This document shows, piece by piece, positions 14,326 to 22,070 of a stretch of 64,000 nt of DNA (the first letter of the stretch is position 1; each line of letters opens with the position of its first letter). The translations under genes were made by a program, and so were the position numbers. Origin of the DNA: JBMOMT01 sp049324835 (GTDB taxonomy: Bacteria; Chloroflexota; Anaerolineae; CAYNKW01); contig JBMOMT010000059.1 of the NCBI GenBank assembly GCA_049324835.1, forward strand, positions 62,001 to 126,000, written 5' to 3'. Under the pieces are notes generated by a model. That model saw only the letters and a program-made list of their open reading frames with translations, was not told where the DNA came from and did no database searches.

Positions 14326-15143
14326 GCCGTCGTGGTCGACTGTCCAAAACGTGGCTGTGATGAAGAGCAGACCCGTGGATCGAGTTGGTTGGGCGCAGCG
14401 GGCAGTTCTGGCCGGGGGTGAGCCAGCAAATACTCGGCGCTGATGCTGCCATCGCTGAACAGGTTGAGCGAGGCGCTGGTGGTGGTATCAAAACGCCACC
14501 AGGTGATCTCGATTCCCTGGAGCAGGTACACCGGGTTGTTGCGGTAAAAAGCCACCGGCGTGTGACCGGGGAGAATGTCCCATTGGCGTGTGTCGCCGTA
14601 AAGCTGGCGAAAGACCAGCCGCCGCACGCCGATCTCGCGGCAGCGGGCGATGAACGCCTGCACCTGGTGGATGTTGTGTTCGTCGATGACGCACGAGACT
14701 TTGACCGGGATGCGCGCCGCCCGGACGATGGCCGCCAGATCGGGCATGCGCCGCGCGCCGGTCATGGTGGCAAAGGTATCGGCGTCGAAGGACGGGAAGG
14801 AGACGGTGGCCCGGTCGTACAGGTTGAACACCTCCATTTTGCCCAGGGCCAGTTGGCCGTTGGTATGCAGCGAGAGCTGCGCCGCGGGCGCCTGACGGCG
14901 CAGCCAGCCGATGAGGCGGACCTCGTGGTGATAGAGCTGCGGATCGGTGGTGGTGCCGGTGAGCACGATCTGCCGCACGTTGTGCTGCCGCAGCAGCGCC
15001 GCGAACTGCTCCAGGTTGCGCAGCGGCCAGTCGCTCAGGTTGTTGCGATTGAGAGCCGGGTCGATCTGCTGCCCGATGCAGTAAGGGCAGCGCTGGTTGC
15101 ACGGCCCGGCAAAAAGGATGTTGGCAAAATCGTAGGTTTTCAC
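14322..15143 (-). CDS. radical SAM protein
   Basis: The protein has 273 aa. CNQRCPYC near residue 15 is the CxxxCxxC motif that binds the SAM-cleaving [4Fe-4S] cluster. IVLTGTTTDPQLYHHE and LHTNGQL follow as the expected beta-strand motifs of the TIM-barrel. The GTG start at 15143 is separated by one base from the stop of the upstream HemN-like gene, so the pair is coupled. There is no SPASM-like Cys cluster at the C-terminus, which places it nearer the MoaA/PqqE-type core fold. The substrate is unknown; a longer frame from 15188 would overlap the upstream gene and is less likely. Confidence 0.82.
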   Translation of the reverse strand: MKTYDFANILFAGPCNQRCPYCIGQQIDPALNRNNLSDWPLRNLEQFAALLRQHNVRQIVLTGTTTDPQLYHHEVRLIGWLRRQAPAAQLSLHTNGQLALGKMEVFNLYDRATVSFPSFDADTFATMTGARRMPDLAAIVRAARIPVKVSCVIDEHNIHQVQAFIARCREIGVRRLVFRQLYGDTRQWDILPGHTPVAFYRNNPVYLLQGIEITWWRFDTTTSASLNLFSDGSISAEYLLAHPRPELPAAPNQLDPRVCSSSQPRFGQSTTTA

Positions 15144-15144
15144 G

Positions 15145-16587
15145 TCAGGCTGCCCTTTTGATCGGCGATATCTCTCCCGGTGTGGCAAAGCTGGATTCCA
15201 GGTGGATCAGGTAGTCTTGAACGGCGCCGGTGTAAAACAGCGCCACCACGCCGTTGAAATGCTCCGCTCCTTTTGGGGTGAGCCGCAGGTACGGGCCGGC
15301 ATCCTGCATCAGGCCGTGCTGGCGCAGAAACGCCACCTCGCGTTCAAATTTCTCCTCCAACCGGACGCCGAATTTGGCATAAAAATGCTCCTGGTGGATC
15401 TGGCCAAAGTAAAACGAGACGGCGATCATTTTGGCGATGGCGGCATCCAGCGGCAGATGGTACAGGTCTTGCAACGGCAGTTGCCCGGCCTCGACGGCGC
15501 GCAGGTAGGGCTGGAGGGCTTTGGCCGCCGCGCCCAGGTTGTAGGCCAGGGTATGCTGGGAAAGCGACTGCGCGCCCAGGCCCAGACCCAGGTAGGGCGT
15601 GCCCTTGACCACCCGCTCGGTGAGGTAATCGCTGGTGCCCACGTCGCCGGGGCGTTTGCTGTAGGTGTTTTTGCCCGGCGAACCGGCGTACCCCGCTGCC
15701 AGCAACAGATCGCGGGCGATGGCTGCCAATTCGTTGGTCATGCGCCGGCTGACGCGGGCAGCCTGATCGCGAATCTCGGTGCCTTTGTAACGCATCTGGT
15801 AGAGGGTGATGTATTCGGGCGCCAGGGCGATGGTTTGCGCCACGGTGGTGCGCCACGTCTCCGGCGATTGGTCGGCAAAGCCGTACATCAGGTCGATGTT
15901 GAAACGGTCGAAACCGGCGCGGCGGATGTTGCGTACCGCGCTTTGCAGCATGCTCAGGCCCTCGTATTCGCGGCCCAGAGAGCGGGCCAGCTTGAAATGG
16001 GTGGTCTGTACGCCCATGCTGATGCGGTCGATGCCCATCTCTTTGAGGGCGCGCATCTTGTCCGGTTCGCGGTCGGCGATGATGGGTGTGGTCTCGATGC
16101 TGATGACCATGCCGGGCGCAAAACGGAACGCCGCCCGCGCCGCCTCGATCACCCGCCGCAGGTTGTCGGGGTGGGCCAGGGCGGGCGTGCCGCCGCCGAT
16201 GTCGAAACCGATGAGGGTCTTGCGGGGCGTGTCCAGCTTGTGGCGGTAAAGCTCGAACTCGCGCAGGAGGGCGTCGAAATAGGCGTTCTGGGCGTCGTTC
16301 TCGCTGTGATGCACCACGGTGTACTCGCAGTATGTGCAGCGGGCGGCGCAAAAGGGCACGTGGACATAGAGGCCGAGTCGGTCGATGCCTTGCCAGGCGG
16401 CGCGCGCGGTCGCTTCGATGGCCGGGCGCGCCACGCGGTAAGGGCGCATGGTGGTCTGGTGGTGGATGGGGTAGGCGGTGTTGGCGATGTGGTGGTGCCT
16501 CAGGCCGGCCTCGAAAACGAGCTGCGGCGGAAAGGTCTGCCGGTCGGCGGGGCTGGGGTCGTTCCAGTCGATAGGGCTCTGGTTCAT
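15145..16587 (-). CDS. HemN/HemW-like radical SAM protein (coproporphyrinogen oxidase-type)
   Basis: The protein has 480 aa. LYVHVPFCAARCTYCEY (about residue 80-95) is the HemN-type radical SAM signature with CxxxCxxC; IGFDIGGGTPALAHP, ISMGVQTTHFKLARSLGRE and FNIDLMYGFADQSPETW follow in the order of the family, then a HemN C-terminal domain. Members are anaerobic coproporphyrinogen III dehydrogenases or heme chaperones, or class C radical SAM methyltransferases. The ATG at 16587 has AAAGGAG eight bases upstream. It lies under a strong promoter with operator-like palindromes and is coupled to the next radical SAM gene. It is about 100 residues longer than HemW. Confidence 0.8.
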   Translation of the reverse strand: MNQSPIDWNDPSPADRQTFPPQLVFEAGLRHHHIANTAYPIHHQTTMRPYRVARPAIEATARAAWQGIDRLGLYVHVPFCAARCTYCEYTVVHHSENDAQNAYFDALLREFELYRHKLDTPRKTLIGFDIGGGTPALAHPDNLRRVIEAARAAFRFAPGMVISIETTPIIADREPDKMRALKEMGIDRISMGVQTTHFKLARSLGREYEGLSMLQSAVRNIRRAGFDRFNIDLMYGFADQSPETWRTTVAQTIALAPEYITLYQMRYKGTEIRDQAARVSRRMTNELAAIARDLLLAAGYAGSPGKNTYSKRPGDVGTSDYLTERVVKGTPYLGLGLGAQSLSQHTLAYNLGAAAKALQPYLRAVEAGQLPLQDLYHLPLDAAIAKMIAVSFYFGQIHQEHFYAKFGVRLEEKFEREVAFLRQHGLMQDAGPYLRLTPKGAEHFNGVVALFYTGAVQDYLIHLESSFATPGEISPIKRAA

Positions 16588-16603
16588 TGGGATAGCTCCT
16601 TTG

Positions 16604-16624
16604 TTAGTGTTTTTTATACACGAA
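16604..16624 (-). promoter_or_regulatory. second operator-like site in the radical SAM leader
   Basis: TTAGTGT (16604-16610), 7-bp spacer, ACACGAA (16618-16624): same architecture as the site at 16664-16684, one mismatch. It sits just upstream of the ribosome-binding site of the HemN-like gene. Confidence 0.55.
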
Positions 16625-16663
16625 TTTGAATTCAAAAAAAAGAGTGGGTTGGCTCCAGATATG

Positions 16664-16684
16664 TTAGTGTTTGAATCACACTAA
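16664..16684 (-). promoter_or_regulatory. operator-like palindrome at the radical SAM transcription start
   Basis: TTAGTGT (16664-16670), 7-bp spacer, ACACTAA (16678-16684), perfect arms. It begins at the edge of the -10 box and covers the predicted RNA start, a position typical of a repressor site. Confidence 0.65.
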
Positions 16685-16712
16685 TTATACCAGAAAAGCC
16701 ATTCCCTGTCAA
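16684..16712 (-). promoter_or_regulatory. consensus promoter of the radical SAM operon
   Basis: TTGACA (16712-16707), 17-bp spacer, TATAAT (16689-16684) on the minus strand: a perfect sigma-70 promoter. Expression at full strength would be very high, so control by the overlapping palindrome makes sense. Confidence 0.82.
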
Positions 16713-16811
16713 GATTGAATCGGGTCATTGTTGGGTGCAAATTCAAATCTTTGAGTCTTTGTGTCTTGGTGGTTAGAAAAGACGATTTGTTGTCTGTGCA
16801 GCGCAGAGTGG

Positions 16812-18251
16812 TCAGGGGGTGTTTTCGGGCGGGGAATCGTCGGGTTCCATGTGCACCAGCACCTGGTGTATTTCCGGCAGGCTGAGTACGATCTCGCGCT
16901 CGATCCGGTCGGCCAGGCGATGGGCCTCAACCACGGGCAGATCGGGATCGGCGGCGCAGTGCAGCACCACGTCGTAACCCTCTGCGCCGGTCCGGATGTA
17001 CAGCGTGGGGTTCTCGTTCAGGCACGTCATGCGCCGCACGAGCTGGCCGATTTTCTCCCGCAACATTTTTTCCGTCTCAGGCGTCAGCGATGGCGCCGGG
17101 GCCGGGGGGGGCTGCATCGGTTCGATGTGGCTGTGGATGTCCCGGATGTGGGGCAGCTCGCGGCGAACGGCCTGCTCCAGGTGGCTGACCTGCCGGTGAG
17201 CCTGGCCCAGTGTCAGGTGGGTGGGCACTTGGACGTAAAGATCGACAAAGTACCGGCCTCGCACTTCATGGGCGTGGACGTTGTGGGTGCGCAGGCCCAG
17301 CCGCGCGGCGATGGCTCCCACAGCCTGGGGCAGGCTCTCGCCGGGCTGTTGGACCGGGTCGACGTGCACTACCACGTCGCCCTGGGGCACCAGGGCCGAG
17401 GTGCGCGCCTCTACGGCGGTGGCGATCTCGTGGGCTTGCTCCAGCGCGAGGATACGATCGACGTGAATGGTCAGATCGACAAAGGTGGAAGCCCCGCTCT
17501 GGCGGACGCGCAGCGGCCCCAGGGTCTCGACGCCCGGAACCTGGATGACCTGGGCGGCTATCCGCTCGGTGAGGCCCGGCGGGGCGGCGTCGAGGAGTAC
17601 ATCGACAGCGCGGCGGCCCAGTTGCAGGCTGACCCGCAGCACAAACATGGTCACTATCAGAGCGGCTGCGGGGTCGGCCTTTTCCAGCCAGCCCCATCCT
17701 GGCCCCAGTCGCCGGCCCAGCCAGACCATGCCCAGCCCCAGGAGGACCACCGAGGAGCTGAGGATGTCGGCTCGAAAGTTGAGGGCGTTCCCTTCCAGCG
17801 ATTGGCTCTGGTGCCGGCGGGCGACCTTCATCAGGTAGCTGGAAAGGGCGAGGCTGGCCCCGATGGAGAGCAGCATCACGCCGATGCCCCAGGCGTCCGC
17901 TTCAATGATCACGCCGCGGAAGAATAGCCGCTGCACGGCTTCGTAGGCGATCCAGCCGCCGGTTGCCAGCAGCAGCAGCGTCTCGGCCAGGGCGGCCAGG
18001 TTTTCCACTTTGCCGTGACCGTAGGGATGTTCGGCGTCGGGAGGTTGGTCGGCGGCGCGCACGGCAAAAAAGGCCACCACCGAGGCGGCCATGTCCAGAA
18101 CCGAATCGGCAGCCTGGGCCAGCACGCCCAGGCTGCCGGTGAGCAGACCCACCGTCACCTTTAGTACGATGAGTCCCAGCACGGTCATCACTGAAACGAG
18201 CGACGCGCGCCGTTTTTCCCGTTCTGCCGTGAGGGGATCCAACACTGTCAT
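16812..18251 (-). CDS. cation diffusion facilitator (CDF) metal exporter with extended C-terminus
   Basis: The protein has 479 aa, against about 300 for a normal CDF. Six membrane helices occupy residues about 15-220. Helix 2 carries ADSVLDMAA (DxxxD), followed by the HPYGHGK loop typical of the family. The helix-5 site reads NFRAD, that is NxxxD instead of the zinc-type HxxxD. After residue 220 there are about 260 residues forming what look like three consecutive metal-binding ZT-dimer (alpha-beta) domains, seen as repeated 'V..GDVVVHVDP', 'RDIHSHIEP' and 'HQVLVHMEP' ends. The start at 18251 is 12 bp after the UroD-family stop. It exports a divalent metal against protons. Confidence 0.85.
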   Translation of the reverse strand: MTVLDPLTAEREKRRASLVSVMTVLGLIVLKVTVGLLTGSLGVLAQAADSVLDMAASVVAFFAVRAADQPPDAEHPYGHGKVENLAALAETLLLLATGGWIAYEAVQRLFFRGVIIEADAWGIGVMLLSIGASLALSSYLMKVARRHQSQSLEGNALNFRADILSSSVVLLGLGMVWLGRRLGPGWGWLEKADPAAALIVTMFVLRVSLQLGRRAVDVLLDAAPPGLTERIAAQVIQVPGVETLGPLRVRQSGASTFVDLTIHVDRILALEQAHEIATAVEARTSALVPQGDVVVHVDPVQQPGESLPQAVGAIAARLGLRTHNVHAHEVRGRYFVDLYVQVPTHLTLGQAHRQVSHLEQAVRRELPHIRDIHSHIEPMQPPPAPAPSLTPETEKMLREKIGQLVRRMTCLNENPTLYIRTGAEGYDVVLHCAADPDLPVVEAHRLADRIEREIVLSLPEIHQVLVHMEPDDSPPENTP

Positions 18252-18263
18252 AGCGAGCTACCC

Positions 18264-19274
18264 CTACGCACGGAGCGTCTCCTCCACCGCCCGGCGGGCG
18301 GCGGCCAGGTTGGCATCGGGCGAAAGGCCCCCGATGACACAATCCGGCGCCAGCATAAAGCCGATGCGCCCGGCCTCGGCGATGGCCTGCCGGGCCTCGG
18401 CCAGCACGTCTGCCTCAGAGCCGTGGTGCAGCGTCTCCAGCGAGAGGCCGCCCGCCAGCGGGGTGTCGGTCAGGCGGCGGGCGGCGGCCAGGCCGGTGCC
18501 GCTGGTGTGAGCGGCCCAGTTGATGACGTCCACCGGGTAATCGGCCACCAGATCGAACATCAGATTTTGTTTGCAGACGTGCAGCATGGTGACGCGCGAT
18601 TTGCCGACCAGCGATGCCAGCACATCGAGATCGTAGGGCCGCCCGAATTCCTGGAATTCCTGCCGCGTCATCAGGTCGGTGGTGGCCATCTGGGTGGCGA
18701 AAAAGAAGCCAGGTGCGCCGGCCTCCAGGCAGGCGGCGGCGTATTCGATGACCACGTCGCGGATGACGCGCAGGCCGGCATGCAGCGATTGGGGCGACTG
18801 CCGCATAAAATCGACGACCCGTTCGCCGGAGATTTTATCGCCGCACAGTTTGAAGGCGATGTTCAGCGAGCTAAAGAGGGTCATCATGAACGGCGCTTCG
18901 CCGTCCAGGCCAGCGGCCACGTGGTGGATGGTCTCCAGCTCGCGGCGCAGGGCGCCTTTGTGCACGTCCAGCCGGGGCAGCGTTTCCCAGTCTTCTGGCC
19001 GCTGGATCACCGGGCGCACGGCCAGGGGCAAAAAATCGTCGTCGCGGCCGAACTGGATGGTGGCCCCCCAGTCCTGGATGGGGTAGAGGCCGCTGGGTGT
19101 GAGCTTGATCAGGTCGAGATCGAACTGGCGGTAGAGGGCCAGCGTGACCTCGGCCAGTTGGCCGGGGGCGCGGTCTTGCAGGTGGTAGTGCTTCCACAGG
19201 CTGATGGGCACGCGGTCCACCCCGGCTTTGTCGAGGGCGGCCTCGACGCGCTGCCATTTGTTCATCGTTTTCAT
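18264..19274 (-). CDS. uroporphyrinogen decarboxylase-family protein
   Basis: The protein has 336 aa, usual length for the family. The TIM-barrel signature is seen as VPISLWKHYHLQDR at the N-terminus (where true HemE has the substrate-binding RQAGR loop, absent here), and a late VTMLHVCKQNLMFDL with His and Cys resembling metal-binding methyltransferases. It is therefore more likely a corrinoid/methyl-transfer or related enzyme than a heme enzyme. ATG at 19274 follows GGAG; a longer upstream frame runs into the aminotransferase gene and is rejected. It lies between the class V aminotransferase and the CDF gene. Confidence 0.75.
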   Translation of the reverse strand: MKTMNKWQRVEAALDKAGVDRVPISLWKHYHLQDRAPGQLAEVTLALYRQFDLDLIKLTPSGLYPIQDWGATIQFGRDDDFLPLAVRPVIQRPEDWETLPRLDVHKGALRRELETIHHVAAGLDGEAPFMMTLFSSLNIAFKLCGDKISGERVVDFMRQSPQSLHAGLRVIRDVVIEYAAACLEAGAPGFFFATQMATTDLMTRQEFQEFGRPYDLDVLASLVGKSRVTMLHVCKQNLMFDLVADYPVDVINWAAHTSGTGLAAARRLTDTPLAGGLSLETLHHGSEADVLAEARQAIAEAGRIGFMLAPDCVIGGLSPDANLAAARRAVEETLRA

Positions 19275-19302
19275 GCGATTCAGTCTCCTGCCGGGCGCGG
19301 GC

Positions 19303-20712
19303 CTACAGCGTGAAATAGCGGTGCAGGATGCCCGGATCGAACGTGCGGGGCACGTAATCGCCGCTGGCTTTGTGCAGCACGTAATCGCCCCGATAGTCGC
19401 CGGCGGCGATCCGCTCCAGCATGGCGGCCAGGTGATCGATCTCGGCGGCGGTGTTGTAGCAGCCAAAGCTGGCCCGCACCAGGCCCGGCAGGTTGGATCG
19501 ATCACCCTGCAGAATCTCTTGCTGGTACGTCTGGGCCGTCTCTTCGCCCACGTCCAGCAGCCGCAGCAGGTAGGGGTGGGCGCAGAAACAGCCGTTGCGC
19601 ACGCCGATGCCGCCCTCAAAGCTCAGAATGGCGGCCACCCTGGCGTGAGGCATATCCTTCACCGCAAACGAGATCACGCCCAGCCGGTCGTCGAGGCGCT
19701 CTGGATCGGTGGAGCCATAGATGCGCACGCCGTCGATGGCGTTGAGCCGTTGCAGCGCGTGGCGTGTGAGCTTTTTTTCGTGCCCGGCGATGGCCTCCAT
19801 GCCCACCTCGGACAGGAGGCGCATGCTGGCCGCCAGGGCCACCGCACCCACCACGTTGGGGCTGCCGGCCTCGTCCCGTTCCGGGGGGGCAGTCCAATAG
19901 ACCTGATCCAGGGTGACGATATCGACGGTGCCGCCGCCGCGGTAATCGGGATCGCCCTGGGCGAAAAAGTCTTTGGGCCCGATCAGCGCGCCGGTGCCAA
20001 AGGGGGCGTACATTTTGTGGGCCGAGATGGTCACGAAATCCAGGCTGCGCGGCTCGCCGAGCGGGCCCATGTTCACTGCGCGGTGGGGCGCAAGCTGGGC
20101 GCAGTCGACCAGCAGCCGGGCCCGGTGATGGTGAACCGTTTCGGCGATGTCGTGGATGGGCGGCGCGAAACCGCTGACGTTGGAAGCGCCGGTGACGGCC
20201 ACCAGCTTCACCCGCCCCGCAAACTGCTCCAGCTTTTGATGCAGGTCGTCCACGTCCAGCGAGCCGTCCTCCTGGATACCCACGTGCACCACCTGGGCCT
20301 TGGGCCGCCAGGGCAGATCGTTGGAGTGATGCTCCATCACGGTGGTGATGACCACGTCGCCGGGCCGAAAGTCCAAACGATTGGCCAGTTTGTTGATGGC
20401 CTCGGTGGTGTTCTTGCCAAAGATGACGCTGTGGGTTGCCGGGTCGGCTCCCACAAAATGCGCCGTGATGTCGCGCGCCTGCTCGTAGGCCTCGGTAGAG
20501 ATGATGGATTTAAAGCCGGCGCCGCGATGGACGCTGGAATACCACCCCAGAAACTCGTCTACTTTTTGCTGCACGCCGCGCAAGGTGGGCGTGCTGGCGG
20601 CGTTATCCAGGAAAACGTACTGGCGCGTGGAGCCATCCAGCAGGGGCACCTGTTTGTCGATGCCGATGATCGCCTCTCGCAGGGCGGCTATTTGGGTTGC
20701 GTCCGTACACAC
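19303..20712 (-). CDS. class V aminotransferase (cysteine desulfurase-like, PLP)
   Basis: The protein has 469 aa. The N-terminal motif YVFLDNAASTPTL and the spaced GKNTTEAINKLANRL, TVMEHHSNDLPW, LLVDCAQLAPHR and VTISAHKMYAPFGTGALIG (PLP lysine in SAHK) match cysteine desulfurases and their class V relatives. A catalytic-loop cysteine is plausible in GVRNGCFCAHP. The GTG start at 20712 is favoured because AAGGAGG lies five bases upstream and because the more distal ATG at 20754 lies inside the promoter. The C-terminal 60 residues beyond the standard fold are unusual. It may release sulfur or ammonia from an amino acid; substrate unknown. Confidence 0.82.
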   Translation of the reverse strand: MCTDATQIAALREAIIGIDKQVPLLDGSTRQYVFLDNAASTPTLRGVQQKVDEFLGWYSSVHRGAGFKSIISTEAYEQARDITAHFVGADPATHSVIFGKNTTEAINKLANRLDFRPGDVVITTVMEHHSNDLPWRPKAQVVHVGIQEDGSLDVDDLHQKLEQFAGRVKLVAVTGASNVSGFAPPIHDIAETVHHHRARLLVDCAQLAPHRAVNMGPLGEPRSLDFVTISAHKMYAPFGTGALIGPKDFFAQGDPDYRGGGTVDIVTLDQVYWTAPPERDEAGSPNVVGAVALAASMRLLSEVGMEAIAGHEKKLTRHALQRLNAIDGVRIYGSTDPERLDDRLGVISFAVKDMPHARVAAILSFEGGIGVRNGCFCAHPYLLRLLDVGEETAQTYQQEILQGDRSNLPGLVRASFGCYNTAAEIDHLAAMLERIAAGDYRGDYVLHKASGDYVPRTFDPGILHRYFTL

Positions 20713-20744
20713 ACGGGCCTCCTTCAGGGTTATGATTGGATGGT

Positions 20745-20773
20745 AGTGTAACATGGTTTTTGGCCGACGTCAA
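20745..20773 (-). promoter_or_regulatory. promoter of the class V aminotransferase gene
   Basis: TTGACG (20773-20768), 17-bp spacer, TACACT (20750-20745) on the minus strand. The predicted RNA start near 20738 supports the GTG start at 20712. Confidence 0.68.
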
Positions 20774-20789
20774 AGGTGGGCCAATACAA

Positions 20790-20815
20790 AGGGCGACGAC
20801 CTCAGCCGTCGCCCT
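20790..20815 (-). terminator. terminator after the saccharopine dehydrogenase-like gene
   Basis: Arms AGGGCGACG (20790-20798) and CGTCGCCCT (20807-20815), 8-base loop; TTGTATT follows on the minus strand. It ends the transcript of the AOR/Rossmann operon 24 bp after its last stop codon, just before the next promoter. Confidence 0.6.
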
Positions 20816-20839
20816 GTTGTGTTGTTTGGTGAAGCGGGT

Positions 20840-22021
20840 TTACGCGGCCAGGGTTTCCGTCACGCTCACCTGGGTGATGATGCCGCGCCGGGCCAGCTCG
20901 TCGAAGAAGGGCAACGGATCGATGGCGCGCTCGGCCGGGTAGACGCCCGGCTCCGGCACGCGCCCGGCGGCCAGCCACTGGGCGGCGATGGAGGGCGCCA
21001 CCCCCGTAGGCAGCGATCCGATCGACGTCAGCGTGCCCAGGCGATAGACCAGCGTCTTGCCGCCCTGGACGCCCTTGACCTCGGTGACGATCTCTTTTGT
21101 CCAGCGGGTCGGGTCGGCGGGTTTTTGCACAAAAGCATCCAGCGGGGGGATGTAATCGGCCAGCAGGGTGGTGAGCATGTCGCGCGGCCTGACCTGCGCG
21201 CCGCTCACGTCCACCGGCTCGTCGCCGGCAAAACCCAGATCGGCCAGCAGTTTGACCTTGGCAAAGGCCTCTGGGCTCATGCCCCAGTAGTTGATCTTGA
21301 AAAAGCACTCTTGCACGCCCTTGTGGGCAAATGTCACCGGCAGGGTGGCCACCTCGGAGTGGAGGGAGAGATGGCAGCGCAGCAGGCCCACCGGCGGCGC
21401 GAACCAATAGTCTTCCTCGCCGGCCAGCGGAGCCTCTTGCACGAACTCGCCGCCGCGGAAAACCATCGGCGGCATGACCAGCTCGTCGATGATGGTGGGG
21501 ATGGCGTAACCAAAGCGGATGTCGTCGCCGGGCGGCGGTTGGATGCCATCGTAGATGCGGATGTAGTCGACCGTGTCCAGCCGGTCGGCGGCGTAGCGGG
21601 CCTGCACGTTGGGCACGCCCGGCGCGCTGCCCATGCCCAGCACGGCGGTGAGGCCCGCCGCGGCGAACTCGTCGTGCAGTTGCAATTGCTTACGCGTATT
21701 GTGGAACAGCCCGCCCAGATCGGTGTAATGGGCGCCGGCTTCCAGGCAGGCGCGCATGACGTTGAGGTTGAAATAGTAATGCACCGAGTTGAGCACGGCG
21801 TCGGCGCCGCGCAGCACACGCACCAACCCGTCGTGATCGGTGACGTCGGTGTGGGCGATAGAGACCTTGTCCCGGCCCGCGGGAAGCAGGTCGACCACCT
21901 TGCGGGCCAGCTCGGTGTCACGGTCGGCAACGATCACCTGGCTCACGCCCTTGCTGGCGGCCAGGTCTTTGACGGCGATGCGGCCCATGAGGCCGGCGCC
22001 GCCCAGGGCAACGATTTTCAT
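20840..22021 (-). CDS. saccharopine dehydrogenase-like NAD(P)-binding oxidoreductase 1
   Basis: The protein has 393 aa. MKIVALGGAGLMGRIAVKDLA is a Rossmann GxGxxG motif, followed by VIVADRD (end of strand 2 with the acidic residue) and the family features CLEAGAHYTDLGG and GMGSAPGVPNV. Such enzymes act on secondary amines or opine-like amino acids using NAD(P). ATG at 22021 has AAGGAGA about nine bases upstream; an upstream in-frame extension overlaps the AOR gene and is rejected. It lies 49 bp after the AOR gene and is probably in the same operon. A paralogue is encoded at 26267-27418. Confidence 0.85.
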   Translation of the reverse strand: MKIVALGGAGLMGRIAVKDLAASKGVSQVIVADRDTELARKVVDLLPAGRDKVSIAHTDVTDHDGLVRVLRGADAVLNSVHYYFNLNVMRACLEAGAHYTDLGGLFHNTRKQLQLHDEFAAAGLTAVLGMGSAPGVPNVQARYAADRLDTVDYIRIYDGIQPPPGDDIRFGYAIPTIIDELVMPPMVFRGGEFVQEAPLAGEEDYWFAPPVGLLRCHLSLHSEVATLPVTFAHKGVQECFFKINYWGMSPEAFAKVKLLADLGFAGDEPVDVSGAQVRPRDMLTTLLADYIPPLDAFVQKPADPTRWTKEIVTEVKGVQGGKTLVYRLGTLTSIGSLPTGVAPSIAAQWLAAGRVPEPGVYPAERAIDPLPFFDELARRGIITQVSVTETLAA

Positions 22022-22070
22022 GAATGTACTTCTCCTTGGGAGTGTGGGAGGTGCACCTTTTCTTTTGGCG

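Noticed and set aside
19303..20712. SelA (selenocysteine synthase) identity for the class V aminotransferase
   Set aside because: Tempting given the selenoproteins, but the N-terminal DNAAST motif and SAHK lysine fit the cysteine desulfurase-like group, not the SelA group.
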